Positions 51,225 through 59,105 of a stretch of DNA of 64,000 nt are shown one piece after another. The DNA is taken from assembly GCF_000336875.1 (NCBI RefSeq), contig NZ_AOJK01000025.1, positions 74,850 to 138,849 of the forward strand. The letters run 5' to 3'. Made by a program: the position numbers and the translations under genes. This DNA comes from Halorubrum californiense DSM 19288. Its GTDB lineage: Archaea > Halobacteriota > Halobacteria > Halobacteriales > Haloferacaceae. Under the pieces are notes generated by a model. The model worked only from the letters and a program-made list of their open reading frames with translations. It was not told the origin of the DNA and did no database searches. Position 1 is the first letter of the stretch. Each line of letters begins with the position of its first letter.

Positions 51225-51646
51225 AGTCGGTTTACGCGGCCCTCTTCGTCTATTTCGATTTCTTCGCCATCCAGTGCGTCAAGCAACTTTGTTAACCGTG
51301 ACCCACGATTCTTCGCGAGGTGTTGAGCGATTTCCTTATACCGACATCCCTGATTCTCCTCCACGAACTCAACTATCGCCCGTCGTTCAGTTTGGTGTAA
51401 CTGTGTCTCTAGCTTATCGCGTTCTTTGCGAACTTTTTCATAATCGTTCCAGAGCTGTGTGTTCCTTTTTCGAAGGTCGCTCTTCGATTCTTCAGGTTGG
51501 ATATCACGGTCGAATTTTTTCAAGCCCGCTTCGACCATTGCGTTCGCCCACTGACTCATTGACATTCCCAACTCGTCGGCTTCCTGCTTCCACATCTCGT
51601 ACCGGTCCTGTGGAGTATATACGCCGATGTGGTGTTTTTCCGTCAT
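51221..51646 (-). CDS. RHH/winged-HTH DNA-binding protein, first gene of integrase operon
   Basis: A 141-residue protein with an N-terminal RHH-like segment (GVYTPQDRYEMWKQEADELG, MSMSQWANAMVEAGLKKF), a central coiled coil (RKRNTQLWNDYEKVRKERDK, LETQLHQTERRAIVEFV), and a C-terminal winged helix (QGCRYKEIAQHLAKNRGSRLTKLLDAL, DGEEIEIDEEGRVNRL). The architecture suits an excisionase-like or regulatory protein. The stop overlaps the next gene (ATGA). Confidence 0.82.
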   Translation of the reverse strand: MTEKHHIGVYTPQDRYEMWKQEADELGMSMSQWANAMVEAGLKKFDRDIQPEESKSDLRKRNTQLWNDYEKVRKERDKLETQLHQTERRAIVEFVEENQGCRYKEIAQHLAKNRGSRLTKLLDALDGEEIEIDEEGRVNRL

Positions 51647-51741
51647 AGAGTGGCTAGGATGCTTTAGATTGTATAATAGTTTTCAGTTACTACACGGGTG
51701 AAGTTAGTGGAATAATTAGTCAGGATGACCGTGCCCACTAT

Positions 51742-52053
51742 TCATGCGGGATTAATCAGCAGTACCCCACCCACAATCTGGACTTCTACACTATTCACAC
51801 CCGGAGGAACGCCGAGTTTCCGTAGGTCATCACTGTCCAGCGTTGCAGTGAGAAGTTCAAGGTCCCCATCACGAAACCTCTGAACAGGTTCCTTCCAACC
51901 GCCACAGGTTTCTTGATTTGTTTTTACCTCCGAATCCTTGGTCTGACCACTATTTTCAGTAGGTAGAAAGTTGCTAACGGGCTTCGTAGCGCCTTCAATA
52001 TCTAAGTTGGGCAGACTCGTATTTTCGTCATCCGATTCTGTATTACTCATCAA
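51742..52053 (-). CDS. Small hypothetical protein, possible HalX/HTH-associated region
   Basis: A 103-residue protein, Ser/Asn/Thr-rich at the N-terminus (MMSNTESDDENTSLPN), then more ordered (KEPVQRFRDGDLELLTATL, DSDDLRKLGVPPGVNSVEVQIVGGVLLINPA). The LRKLGVPPG-VEVQIVGGVL pattern resembles an AbrB/SpoVT-like swapped hairpin, which would make it a DNA-binding or antitoxin-like protein; uncertain. It lies 95 nt upstream of the integrase operon, same strand. Confidence 0.6.
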   Translation of the reverse strand: MMSNTESDDENTSLPNLDIEGATKPVSNFLPTENSGQTKDSEVKTNQETCGGWKEPVQRFRDGDLELLTATLDSDDLRKLGVPPGVNSVEVQIVGGVLLINPA

Positions 52054-52488
52054 CAGTAAATACGCTGATTGTCAACATAAGTGTACCTAAATATTGAATT
52101 TCCCAAAAGTAGCAATAGTTAAATACTAGTTCGAGTTCATTCCAAAAGTAGAAGACCTTAAGTACCCAAAATCAGTTTCAGACGCTGTTTGAGCCTATAT
52201 AACCCGTATTGGAAATATGCTCAATCTCACCTCAGAGCGTATTCTGCTGTATTGATGTCGTTCCCCAGTAGCAAATATTATTGGACATTTAAAAAATTCC
52301 GGAATTTTGCTGTTCAGAGTGTAGCTACGAATAGAAAATAAGCAATAGCGGAGTTGGCTGTACTTCTCTTTCGGCTAATTGCGCTTGAGAAGACACATCA
52401 TCGTTTAAACAGCAGATACAATTAGTTCACACCCACATAGCCGTAGTAATATTTGTTCTTTTTATCGGTCTGAAACTCTATTGGGCAT
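52054..52488. other. AT-rich non-coding segment
   Basis: About 435 bases with low GC and no convincing reading frame. The segment contains many AT-rich stretches suited to promoters. I see no RNA gene or repeat beyond scattered short runs. Confidence 0.5.
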
Positions 52489-52644
52489 ATGGACAAACAG
52501 TGCCGCCTGCAAAAAGACGGAACTACTGTCGTCGTAATCGGAGGAAAAGACGACTCCGTTCAAGATGTTGTCCGAGCAGCCCATCATGAGTACCAGTGGT
52601 TACAGGAGAACGAGCGCGTACAGGTATTTGCATCTCACCAATAA
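52489..52644 (+). CDS. Small protein of unknown function
   Basis: A 51-residue reading from ATG 52489 (MDKQCRLQKDGTTVVVIGGK), ending VQVFASHQ. Beta-hairpin then helix (DSVQDVVRAAHHEYQWLQEN) could form a compact fold. A TTTTTAT box at about 52459-52464 lies about 26 nt upstream, as in leaderless genes. No family known. Confidence 0.55.
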   Translation: MDKQCRLQKDGTTVVVIGGKDDSVQDVVRAAHHEYQWLQENERVQVFASHQ

Positions 52645-52659
52645 CACACTGTTTAGAAA

Positions 52660-52854
52660 TCAGATATCATCTGAACCGCCAGTGTCGTTTCGTTTAGCAC
52701 CTTCTCTTCCGGTACATCTGTGATAGTGAATCATCTCTTCAATCGAGCGTGCAGATGTCTTCAAATGGCAAGCTCTACATCGATAATACTGTCCTTCAAT
52801 TCTGTCATAGAACAAATCCCCATCAGTTAGAACTTTTCCCCGTCCATTATCCAT
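52660..52854 (-). CDS. Small zinc-finger-like protein
   Basis: A 64-residue protein (MDNGRGKVLTDGDLFYDRIE) with YYRCRACHLKTSARSIEEMIHYHRCTG. The CxxC pair and later His and Cys could bind one zinc ion. Similar tiny zinc-finger proteins are common in haloarchaeal plasmids and viruses. Convergent with the 51-residue gene; function unknown. Confidence 0.6.
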   Translation of the reverse strand: MDNGRGKVLTDGDLFYDRIEGQYYRCRACHLKTSARSIEEMIHYHRCTGREGAKRNDTGGSDDI

Positions 52855-52976
52855 ATCATAGATAGAATCTCCGATAGCTTTGGTTTAGTTCAGACTTTCC
52901 CATCTGTAATATTGTTTCTATATTATATACAAATCAGCCGTGTTGGAGTATGTAGTTGCTAAAACTACTGAATTAA

Positions 52977-53840
52977 ATGTCCACGATACGCGATGAGACA
53001 TGGAATATCGTGCTTGAACAGATAGCTGAGAGAGGGGAATTCAGAATTTCCGACCTCCCATTTGAGGAAGGGTCCAGAGCGACCGTGCGGAGAACCCTAC
53101 GTGAGATGGAGTCGCACTCGTGGCTCACACGGGACTCGGAACACTCGTCGATTTGGCGTGTCGGTCCGAAGGCCGAACTGCTATTAAATATCTCACAAGA
53201 GGAGTTGAAAGGACCGGCGAGTAATGTAATTTCGTGGAGTACACAGGTCCACCCAGATGAAGTCCCGGAACTGATACGACCTCCACGACGGGAAAACCTC
53301 CGTCTGAAAAATCTAGTTGCTGAGGGTTACATTTCAGTGGATTGCTGTTCCTTTGAGATGTCATCGATACCTACTAGCGAATTTCGACGTATCCGGAGAA
53401 ATGCAGCCGCTAGCGAGGCAATAAGCGAACCTCATGCTGACTTGAAGGCGGTTGGAGGCTGGCTCCTCAGTCAGTTAGGGTGCGAATCAATTGAGTACGA
53501 AGCTACCTACCCGAGAGACGGTCGTATTGCTGATGTCGCCTGTCGGAATGCTGGTTTCTACGTTGAGGTGGGAATGGTGGAAGATGTGACCCGATTCTAT
53601 GAAAATTTGAACATCGATATCAAGACATCTGGACGCGAGATTCAGACGGTCTATCAACGGTATCCAGAGCCAACAGAGAAATCAAACCAAGTACAGGCGA
53701 TGTTCTACGTCCCATATCCTGTAGATGGTCCTGAAAAGCGTGAGTGGAAATCGGAAAGCCTCCACGCTTACCGATTCACCCTTGGAGAAAACAAACCACT
53801 CGTTTCTAACCGAAATAATCGATACTGGGGAGAAGAATAG
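52977..53840 (+). CDS. Winged-HTH protein with possible PD-(D/E)XK-like domain
   Basis: 287 residues. The N-terminal 75 residues form a wHTH (RDETWNIVLEQIAERGEFRI, SDLPFEEGSRATVRRTLREM, ESHSWLTRDSEHSSIWRVG). The C-terminal half has GGWLLSQLGCESIEYEATYP, RDGRIADVACRNAGFYVEVG, the Asp...Glu spacing of restriction-type nucleases but ending EVG rather than ExK. It may be a nuclease, a decayed one, or a regulator. Island codon use. Convergent with the UvrD operon, 90 nt between stops. Confidence 0.6.
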   Translation: MSTIRDETWNIVLEQIAERGEFRISDLPFEEGSRATVRRTLREMESHSWLTRDSEHSSIWRVGPKAELLLNISQEELKGPASNVISWSTQVHPDEVPELIRPPRRENLRLKNLVAEGYISVDCCSFEMSSIPTSEFRRIRRNAAASEAISEPHADLKAVGGWLLSQLGCESIEYEATYPRDGRIADVACRNAGFYVEVGMVEDVTRFYENLNIDIKTSGREIQTVYQRYPEPTEKSNQVQAMFYVPYPVDGPEKREWKSESLHAYRFTLGENKPLVSNRNNRYWGEE

Positions 53841-53930
53841 TTAATGAATCAGCTTCGCTATTAACACCTTAGAAGCAGTATATCATGTCCCGACCGTGTC
53901 CAAGACGGTGCCTCATTAGCACAACTTATC

Positions 53931-55682
53931 TCAGAGGAAAATTGGACACGGTTCATATCCATTCCACTTAGTAACGATGTACAACTGGTTAGCTGCACGA
54001 GTTACCGCGACATGGTATAGTCGTCGCTCTTCCTTCTCAACACCCGGTTTGTTCCGATACCGTTGTGCTTGCCGATACGAATATCCAGCCAGCAAGAGAA
54101 TACGGGCGCTCTCTTGCCCCTTTGCAGAGTGAATGGTTCCCACCCTAATTTGGTCCGGTCGAATATCGTGCGTGTTATCGAGCGCTTGTCGGAGAGCCTC
54201 GCGTCGGGTGTCATCAAGCTGAATATTGTTGAGAACCGATTCTGTGGACTCCGGAGAATCAAAAACCTCGTCGATTATATCCGGTGAATACAGAGCTCCA
54301 TCGTGTAGTTCCGGATACTCGTGATACCCTTCATCTGCTTTTGAATACTTAACGAGCGACCCGGAAATAGCATGTTCAACCCACGGATGGTCGATATCTG
54401 TAGTCGAGAGCAATTTCTCAACGTATCGAGGATAGAGTTGTTCACCTACAAGCCAGCGACGAAGTGTGTGCAGAATTTCAGGAGCTGGTGTTTCCCAATA
54501 CCAGAGACCACTTTTAAGTTCACTATCCGCCGGTACAATAGGCTGGTTCGGATATCCAAGGTCATTCAGGGCCTTTGCGACACGCTGTACGTCGAGGTTG
54601 GTACGTCCAAGAATCATCACTGACCTATTCCTTGGGAGGTCAGCCACCAGTTTCTCAACCACCGGATGGAGGTCTTCAGCAGTTCTTCCAGCTACCGGAA
54701 GTGAGTCTACAACTTCATCAACGTCTTCTCGATGCGAAGATAGCGTCTCATCGAAGTACCCGTATCCCGCGATGATTTCTTGCGCTTTTTCGACGATTTC
54801 GGGAGCACATCGCCAACTCTCAGACAACTCTATTGATTTATCACAGTAGGTCTCACGAAGGTATCGTCCTGTGCTTCCTCTGAATCCGTAGATGGCCTGT
54901 GCTTCGTCACCAGCAATGATGACGTGGTCAAACTCCTGACTGTCTCGCCAGAGCTTGTACAGTCGATACTGGAGTGGTGAAAGGTCCTGAAATTCATCGA
55001 TGACAAGCACCGAGCCTGAGGGAACCTTCCCCAATTTGATTGCACCGCGAACACAATCGTCGTGCTGGACAATCCCATTCGCTTGTTTCCACTCGTCCCA
55101 CTGTTGCATCACTTCAATTACGCTACTTTCAGGCGCTGCCACCTGTGCATCCATTCGCGAATAGGCCCGGTATTCTTCCGGCGTATTACCATACCCGAGC
55201 GCACGGAGGTAGTTGTACGCCCGAAGAATCTGGTTGGCTGCTGGGAGACTTTCTCTGCCAGCAGTCTCGTCTACCCTTGACGGAGGCACATACTTGAATT
55301 CGAATTGAGGCGCACATTCCTCAAAGAATTGCTGGAAGACCTCTTCATCAGACTCTCGGTCCATTACCACCAACCGGTCGAACTGGAACTTCTCGTCTCC
55401 GTAAACAAGATTGTAGCAGATACTGTTGAACGTACGGACCGTAATCCCGTCGTCATCGAATTCCCCTTCGTCTACTAGCGCGTCCAATCTCTGGACTCCC
55501 TCTATCAAATCAGGGTCCTCCAACCGTGTGATGATATCGTAGGTATTCGCCTTGTTGAACGAAGTGATGAGAATGTCGCTCGGCTCTATTACACCGGCCT
55601 TGAGTAGCTTCAAAAGGCGCTGATTACACTCCCACGACTTACCCGCACCAGCCATTCCAATTATTCGAGTTACAGTAGTCAT
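53931..55682 (-). CDS. UvrD/Rep-like superfamily 1 DNA helicase
   Basis: A 583-residue SF1A helicase. Motif I is RIIGMAGAGKSWECN (residues 7-20), II VLVIDEFQDLSPLQ, III IIAGDEAQAIYGFRG, IV/Va region SIELSESWRCAPEI, V VGTIHSAKGQESARILLLAG and VI RRLYHVAVTRAANQLYIVT. It is shorter than UvrD/PcrA (about 700 residues), lacking parts of the 1B/2B inserts. It follows the 466-residue gene by 2 nt, the last of three same-strand genes. In defence islands such helicases act with a partner nuclease or sensor. Specific role unknown. Confidence 0.9.
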   Translation of the reverse strand: MTTVTRIIGMAGAGKSWECNQRLLKLLKAGVIEPSDILITSFNKANTYDIITRLEDPDLIEGVQRLDALVDEGEFDDDGITVRTFNSICYNLVYGDEKFQFDRLVVMDRESDEEVFQQFFEECAPQFEFKYVPPSRVDETAGRESLPAANQILRAYNYLRALGYGNTPEEYRAYSRMDAQVAAPESSVIEVMQQWDEWKQANGIVQHDDCVRGAIKLGKVPSGSVLVIDEFQDLSPLQYRLYKLWRDSQEFDHVIIAGDEAQAIYGFRGSTGRYLRETYCDKSIELSESWRCAPEIVEKAQEIIAGYGYFDETLSSHREDVDEVVDSLPVAGRTAEDLHPVVEKLVADLPRNRSVMILGRTNLDVQRVAKALNDLGYPNQPIVPADSELKSGLWYWETPAPEILHTLRRWLVGEQLYPRYVEKLLSTTDIDHPWVEHAISGSLVKYSKADEGYHEYPELHDGALYSPDIIDEVFDSPESTESVLNNIQLDDTRREALRQALDNTHDIRPDQIRVGTIHSAKGQESARILLLAGYSYRQAQRYRNKPGVEKEERRLYHVAVTRAANQLYIVTKWNGYEPCPIFL

Positions 55683-55684
55683 GA

Positions 55685-57085
55685 TTAGACTGAGACATTC
55701 GGCGACAGCTCACCATCACCACTCCAATCTCTTCCATCCTCAGAGAGCGACTCCGGGTCGAAGTCCAGTCGAGAAGCACAAACCATCCATACAGAAGGTT
55801 TGGCATCCAACCCCTCAGCACAGAGTAATTTGTTCGCCGAAGTTCTGTTTCCGGGACGTTCAACGAGAACTCCATCCTGAAACAGAAGGTCAGAGATAGA
55901 CCTGTGAACCTCGTGGCGATGCTGGTCTACGAAGTTCTTGATGTACTGTCCCCCAACAACGACATACGGAACACCGTCGTCAGGCTCGATGTAGATTCCC
56001 CGCGTGTTGTTCGGTTTCCACCATTCGGTAGCCACATGCTCCGTCAGAGGCCCAATTTTTAGATTACTCATTTGAGACAAAAACAGCTCAATGAGCGCTT
56101 GCTCCTGCTCATTCTCGACCGTTTCCTCCTGAGCCATTTCATCCCAGTAATCGAACAACCACTCTGCTGCCCAGTCTGCCTCGAATCCACGAAGCATGCC
56201 TGAAAGACGGTTAGAGTATACATCGGCGATGACCCTCGCAGAGGGGTCATTTGCGAAGGCCACATCAAAGCGGACAGACCCAGATTCGCCGATGTTTCGA
56301 CGAGGGTCTGGCTTGAACGTCACCTCATACTCAGCATCATCGGCCTCGATACCCGTCGGAACAATAAGACGGACAGAGTCGGTCTGTTGCTTGAGGAAAC
56401 TAGCTGCGGAGGGCACAATATAATTCTGTATGTTCCCCTCATCGTAATCTTGTACCGCGTCAGCAAATGCGGATTCAATAGCTTTCCTAGCTGCTTCTGT
56501 CTCATCCGGAGTTAACCTCATAGCCCATTTGGGGACAAATTGATTGAGTTGAGCGGACGACCGAACCTTGTCAAATGCCTTGTATTCTGAAACGGCAATC
56601 TCTTCCTCACTAGTATCGACGATAGCAAAGAGAGGATTCTCATCTGCCGGAATAATCTGTAACTCCAAGTTTTTACCAACAGAGTAGGCAGGATACCTAA
56701 TATCAAGAATTTGGTCTTCCTGCGTCTCGTAGGCGTCTATCAGAATTGACGACTCACGACGGACACGCTGAGCAAGCCCAAGAGTAGGGTCCAATTCTTC
56801 AAGCGAAATGATTCGGTGAGCCTTGAGGTCTGGCTTGGCCACTACATCAGTTTCTTCGTCTTTTTGCCCATCGGTACCAGTGACTTCGGCAGATGGCTCT
56901 CGAAGCTCGTGAGAGGGCTCTGAATTAGTCTCTGGTTGCGAAGAATCTGCCACCTCCTGTGTAGAAGGGTGGTAACGTGACTGCGAATCTTCTGGCGACT
57001 GTCTCTTCTCATCAACTCCTCCATCCGTGAGGAGTCGAGACGGCGATACAGTTATACTGTCTGTAGATGTATCTATAGGTGACAT
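55685..57085 (-). CDS. Unrecognised partner protein of the UvrD-like helicase
   Basis: A 466-residue protein from ATG 57085. The first ~85 residues are Ser/Thr/Glu-rich and probably disordered. The rest is folded (ISLEELDPTLGLAQRVRRES, LDIRYPAYSVGKNLELQIIP, FADAVQDYDEGNIQNYIVPS, VRFDVAFANDPSARVIADVY) and ends with GVPYVVVGGQYIKNFVDQHR and SDLLFQDGVLVERPGNRT. I see no Walker, nuclease, TOPRIM or HTH motif. Two nt separate it from the helicase gene, implying tight co-translation. Confidence 0.8.
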   Translation of the reverse strand: MSPIDTSTDSITVSPSRLLTDGGVDEKRQSPEDSQSRYHPSTQEVADSSQPETNSEPSHELREPSAEVTGTDGQKDEETDVVAKPDLKAHRIISLEELDPTLGLAQRVRRESSILIDAYETQEDQILDIRYPAYSVGKNLELQIIPADENPLFAIVDTSEEEIAVSEYKAFDKVRSSAQLNQFVPKWAMRLTPDETEAARKAIESAFADAVQDYDEGNIQNYIVPSAASFLKQQTDSVRLIVPTGIEADDAEYEVTFKPDPRRNIGESGSVRFDVAFANDPSARVIADVYSNRLSGMLRGFEADWAAEWLFDYWDEMAQEETVENEQEQALIELFLSQMSNLKIGPLTEHVATEWWKPNNTRGIYIEPDDGVPYVVVGGQYIKNFVDQHRHEVHRSISDLLFQDGVLVERPGNRTSANKLLCAEGLDAKPSVWMVCASRLDFDPESLSEDGRDWSGDGELSPNVSV

Positions 57086-57118
57086 TGCTGGCTTTTTCTT
57101 CCTCAGGTAGCTGAGGTC

Positions 57119-57430
57119 TTATTCGGTAGGCCGGTGAGATTCCGAAACCGGGTGGAATCTTAGCGTTGAATCGCCGCTGACGACAATTCGAAACGTTCGC
57201 GCTTCCACGATATCACGAATCTCAGCAGGGAGTGTCCCTCGACCATAGCTGTCGATACTCCACTGGACAGTTGGCCCATCCTCCATAACCACCGTTAGGT
57301 CATGACCGGAGAGCTCGTCCCTGATACGGGGAGGGAGACGACCGCGTGGGCGGACTCTCTCCCCTTCTTTTGTCTTGAAGGTCACATCCGCCGTCACAGG
57401 CGGCAGACCACGACTGTACGTGTCGGCCAT
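57119..57430 (-). CDS. Small first gene of the UvrD-like helicase operon
   Basis: A 103-residue protein from ATG 57430 (MADTYSRGLPPVTADVTFKT). It has two related-looking halves: LPPVTADVTFKTKEGERVRP then GTLPAEIRDIVEARTFRIVVSGDSTLRFHP, with GRLPPRIRDELSGHDLTVVM between; the repeated LPP/AEIRD motif suggests an internal duplication, resembling small beta-rich DNA-binding or AbrB-type folds. A TATA-like TATAACC lies about 30 nt upstream. The next gene starts 33 nt later. Function unknown. Confidence 0.7.
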   Translation of the reverse strand: MADTYSRGLPPVTADVTFKTKEGERVRPRGRLPPRIRDELSGHDLTVVMEDGPTVQWSIDSYGRGTLPAEIRDIVEARTFRIVVSGDSTLRFHPVSESHRPTE

Positions 57431-57597
57431 ACTATGACAGATGACACGAGTGGTTATAGCTATTCGGGTTGACAACAACCCTATAGAGGCCGAAATAGAG
57501 CGTTTAGTGGTCTTTCCATACAGTAGCCAATTTCTCAAACAAGGTAAAGAATCTGTTAGTTAGTCGCTGTCCAAGCGTAATCTATACACTATTCATC

Positions 57598-57881
57598 GGC
57601 TCTGTTGAAACTATATTATTGTCTGAACCAGCTGGTCGCTAAGACTACCAATAAAACGAATTTTCGGGCGGCTACCACCCCGCCCGACTACCGGGGTAAC
57701 CCTACCATGAGGTACCATTGGTGGTTCCAAACGACAGAGGTTCCGTCTAATTTGGAACACACTGTGTACGCCGTAAGAATATATAAAGTGAGTTATAGGG
57801 TATCCTAGTGGGTCAGTTAGTACCCTGTATTGACCGTCACCGAGCCAGAATGAATCACCCGCTGAGGATTTCAACAGAGCC
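57598..57881. mobile_element. IS-end-bounded non-coding element (MITE-like), 284 bp
   Basis: GGCTCTGTTGAAA at 57598-57610 is the exact reverse complement of TTTCAACAGAGCC at 57869-57881. No transposase lies inside. The last 57 bp align with 48741-48797. I recall GGCTCTGTTGAAA-type ends for haloarchaeal IS5-group elements, which would make this a deletion derivative or MITE. Flanks share ATTCA but a clean target duplication is not visible. Confidence 0.6.
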
Positions 57882-57907
57882 AATTCACCCTATTATTGCG
57901 CGTGGAC

Positions 57908-57948
57908 GTACACCCACCCCCCTTCAGAAGCAAATTGGGGGGGTGTAC
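57908..57948. other. Strong C-rich hairpin in intergenic region
   Basis: GTACACCC-A-CCCC pairs with GGGGGGGTGTAC (57937-57948) around a 14-nt loop, with one bulged base. Further repeats of AGCTGAAGC/GCTTCAG type follow to about 58060, and no gene is visible between 57882 and 58224. It could be a terminator or part of a structured RNA. Confidence 0.5.
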
Positions 57949-58224
57949 TGGTTGAGAGCCTTACAGCCTCACAAAGCAAGTGACCTCGGCGGTGTCTCAC
58001 GGTTTTTTGGGAAAGCTGAAGCCTTCCAGCAGAGCTTCAGAGCCTTCCAATCCATCCATTCGGAGGCGTAAATTGTTCTATTGACTCTGGCAGGCAAAGC
58101 TCAATAAAGCTCTCAGAAGGTGGGTGTAAGCTCCCTCTTGCGCGCAATATGTAGAGAGGGCAATCTCCCGCCGCTAAGTTATCCTTTACACCCCCTTTGT
58201 GGGCGGAAAGGGACCGGCCACTCC

Positions 58225-58386
58225 TCAAAAATTGTCGTCTCTAACAAGGTGGTCTTTCCACCGTGTGATTGTTTGACGATACCTCTGACCGAAAATCTGA
58301 CCACATCCGGAACAGACCCAGTAGCCAGAGGGTTGTATCTGAAGCTCCGGTTTTTCATCCTGTTCTTCTGGACAATATCGAGCCAT
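58225..58386 (-). CDS. Small zinc-ribbon-like protein
   Basis: From ATG 58386, 53 residues (MARYCPEEQDEKPELQIQPS) with GYWVCSGCGQIFGQRYRQTI. The CSGCG knuckle plus an earlier Cys could hold zinc. Overlapping reading in another frame exists; this one is preferred for the CxxC motif. Low certainty because of the tiny size and no clear promoter. Confidence 0.4.
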   Translation of the reverse strand: MARYCPEEQDEKPELQIQPSGYWVCSGCGQIFGQRYRQTITRWKDHLVRDDNF

Positions 58387-58490
58387 ACCCACAAGAAGCG
58401 GAGAGAGTGCAAAGGAGCACCTCTGCCATGTGGACTCGGGAAGTTGAGATACGCCATACAACTATCATCCCAAATCTAGAATAGGTCTGT

Positions 58491-59105
58491 ATGAATATTG
58501 AGGGCTCAATCCAACAACTTGAACAGCGCTTCGTGGAGAGGCCTGCAAACTATCTTGTCGAAGCAGAGCTCGCTTTCGAGTTGAAACAGATTCTTAATGA
58601 CCAGCTCCAGTCCGCTCATCTCACAGGAAATCACGACTCAGGAAACGCACGCGGGAATATTCCAGACCATAGCGAGTACGCCGATGAAATCATCTCAACA
58701 ACGGGTATCGACCGTGCTCATTGTGAGGTGAGTGGGACAAATTTCGGTCTCGGGAGTAGTCAGATGAAGCTTGACCTCGTGCTTTTCGCTGATGAGGTAG
58801 AGCTCTCGCTGGAGGGTGGTAGTAAGAAGTTCAGAGTTGAGGACCTCGTCACTGCTGTCGAATTCAAGTTTATCAAGAACGCGAAGTACCTCCGAGAAGA
58901 TTCTAAGCGATATAATCTAATTGCTGACGACATTGACCGATTAGCTGGCTTACCCCATCACGTCGATACGTACTGTCTCGTTTTCGCGAACTTTGACCTC
59001 GCTCGTCGGCCAGACACGGAAGAAGCTCTCCAGAGCCTCAAATCCAGAAGCAGCCGAGTCGAAGTTCGGCATACACACCCGAAGACGGTGGATTTACTCG
59101 ACTAA
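58491..59105 (+). CDS. PD-(D/E)XK nuclease-like protein
   Basis: A 204-residue protein (MNIEGSIQQLEQRFVERPAN). It contains an Asp then Glu-x-Lys pattern: GSSQMKLDLVLFADEVELSL followed by VEDLVTAVEFKFIKNAKYLR, the order of restriction-endonuclease-like active sites (D...ExK). A helical N-terminus (VEAELAFELKQILNDQLQSA) supports this fold. Convergent with and overlapping by 12 nt the large helicase gene. Likely a nuclease component of the adjacent defence-like locus; not proven. Confidence 0.65.
   Translation: MNIEGSIQQLEQRFVERPANYLVEAELAFELKQILNDQLQSAHLTGNHDSGNARGNIPDHSEYADEIISTTGIDRAHCEVSGTNFGLGSSQMKLDLVLFADEVELSLEGGSKKFRVEDLVTAVEFKFIKNAKYLREDSKRYNLIADDIDRLAGLPHHVDTYCLVFANFDLARRPDTEEALQSLKSRSSRVEVRHTHPKTVDLLD

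Noticed and set aside
58179-58457. 92-residue minus-strand frame overlapping the zinc-ribbon candidate
   Set aside because: No motif; the alternative frame has a CxxC knuckle and a plausible ATG. Only one of the two can be real.
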